Assembly: GCA_910586665.1 (NCBI GenBank)
Contig: CAJUIX010000007.1
Location: 62,001-126,000 of the forward strand
Direction of reading: 5' to 3'
Length of the DNA: 64,000 bases
DNA from: an uncultured Duncaniella sp.
GTDB lineage: Bacteria; Bacteroidota; Bacteroidia; Bacteroidales; Muribaculaceae
The notes beneath the pieces were generated by a model, which was not told the origin of the DNA, made no database searches, and saw only the letters and a list, made by a program, of their open reading frames with translations. Below, in pieces: positions 63,204 through 64,000 of the stretch. Position numbers and translations under genes: made by a program. Within the stretch, counting starts at the first letter, position 1. Each line of letters opens with the position of its first letter.

Positions 63204-64000
63204 TTATTTTATTGTTTTTACGACCAACACAAAACCACCGCGGGGCTGCATCACAACAGCCCCAGGGCACTTGGCCGGTTTTGAAATATTCCATTTTTCA
63301 GACGTAAGACCGTCACTGTCAGCATATAGAGTTATATCAGGCCTTTCAGGCAATGACAAGGGACCATAATCAAGAGTAACCTCCGACTTGCTGTCATTGC
63401 CGTTGATACCGGCGATATACCATGTATCGCCCTTGCGTCTGCCTATTACGACGTAATCTCCCGGATAACCGGCAATCAGCTTCGTATCATCCCATGCAGC
63501 CGGAAGCTCGCCAAAATAGTTTCGCACAGCCTCAGGCTGAGCCAATATACTTTCGGGGCGGTCAGCTATATGCTGTATTCCCGACTCAAACAACGCTGTC
63601 AGAGCTAGTTCATGAGCATGGGTGGTGATGTGCGGATGCTGCGAGTCGGAGAAAGCGCAGGGCGTGTAGTCCATTGGTCCGATAACGTTTCGCGTGAAGG
63701 GAAGAGTGGCATTGTGACGCGCAGCTTTGTCAGTGAAGGTGGGCACATTGTTGTACCACTCAGCGCCATAAACCGCCTCGGTGGTGATTAGATTAGGATA
63801 TGTGCGCTGCCAGCCGCGAGGGATGGTCGCACCGTGAAAATTGACGAGCAAGTGGTGGCGCGCAGCTGCCTCAAGTAATTCTGCCATATATTTGATGTTC
63901 AGATTGGTATCTCCTGAGAAAAAGTCGATTTTCACACCTGCCACACCGAGCTTCTCGCACCATGCAAACTCCTTTTCGCGCCCCTCAGGAGTATTGAGAC
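63204..64000 (-). CDS. GH97 enzyme (alpha-galactosidase/alpha-glucosidase), 5' part beyond window
   Basis: C-terminal 264 residues of a GH97 protein; the frame stays open to the window edge. The barrel motif GVKIDFFSGDT contains an Asp that fits the nucleophile of the retaining GH97 branch, and LVNFHGATIPRGWQRTYPNL, ITTEAVYGAEW and GPMDYTPCAF follow. A C-terminal beta-domain closes the protein. The retaining branch includes alpha-galactosidases, which would fit removal of alpha-galactose from xylan side chains. It ends 4 bp before the GH95 gene, so the two are co-transcribed. Confidence 0.85.
   Translation of the reverse strand, partial: LNTPEGREKEFAWCEKLGVAGVKIDFFSGDTNLNIKYMAELLEAAARHHLLVNFHGATIPRGWQRTYPNLITTEAVYGAEWYNNVPTFTDKAARHNATLPFTRNVIGPMDYTPCAFSDSQHPHITTHAHELALTALFESGIQHIADRPESILAQPEAVRNYFGELPAAWDDTKLIAGYPGDYVVIGRRKGDTWYIAGINGNDSKSEVTLDYGPLSLPERPDITLYADSDGLTSEKWNISKPAKCPGAVVMQPRGGFVLVVKTIK

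Overview
The window reads as a chromosomal segment of a gut Bacteroidota, most likely order Bacteroidales and probably close to Muribaculaceae or Bacteroides (inferred from gene content, not from a marker tree). The evidence is tandem SusC/SusD pairs, lipoproteins with acidic stretches after the lipid cysteine, NigD-like and BtuG-like proteins, and several promoters of the Bacteroidota type (TTTG, 19-20 bp, TAnnTTTG). Base composition is fairly GC-rich, so many long antisense open frames occur; these were left out.

Region 1 (1-11,000) is housekeeping. It holds the 3' part of an alpha-glucan phosphorylase, a CdsB/UPF0597-type L-cysteine desulfidase, and convergent to these era, fabH, rpmF and the DUF177 gene. 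Next come tRNA-Pro(CGG), a possible toxin-antitoxin pair (GNAT enzyme plus a 50-residue partner), a 57-residue membrane protein, recO and an outer-membrane barrel protein. The region ends with rpsT between two identical tRNA-Glu(TTC) genes.

Region 2 (11,000-17,140) is a branched-chain amino-acid operon: ilvD, ilvB, ilvN, an acyl-ACP thioesterase and ilvC. It has a near-perfect promoter and ends in a 22-bp perfect inverted repeat shared with a convergent barrel-protein gene.

Region 3 (17,150-31,360) is mixed. A MATE exporter and a MalY-type PLP enzyme diverge from a cobalamin riboswitch and a vitamin B12 uptake operon (BtuB, BtuG, BtuF and BtuC, with no BtuD ATPase beside them). An LPG-synthase-like membrane protein follows. 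A 337-bp MITE-like element with imperfect inverted ends and a possible TAA target duplication sits exactly between two convergent genes. Next are an ECF sigma factor with a partner that joins an inner-membrane segment to an outer-membrane barrel domain, a NigD-like lipoprotein, and GluQRS.

Region 4 (31,400-64,000, all minus strand) is a large polysaccharide utilisation locus, cut by the window edge. In transcription order it encodes GH97 (partial), GH95, GH43, GH43, SusC, SusD, SusC, SusD, a DUF1735-type surface lipoprotein, a GH10-like protein lacking its catalytic nucleophile, GH98, a secreted protein of unknown function, a CE1-like esterase, a DUF1680 beta-L-arabinofuranosidase (GH127/GH146), GH43-CBM6 and GH115. 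The tandem SusCD core plus this enzyme set points to a heavily decorated glucuronoarabinoxylan such as cereal bran xylan. The surface proteins would bind the chain, GH98 would cut it, SusCD would import it, and the exo-enzymes would strip arabinose, glucuronic acid, galactose and acyl groups and release xylose. No HTCS or other regulator for this locus lies in the window. The most notable point is that the place normally held by an active GH10 xylanase is taken by a GH10 pseudoenzyme that looks like a glycan-binding protein.
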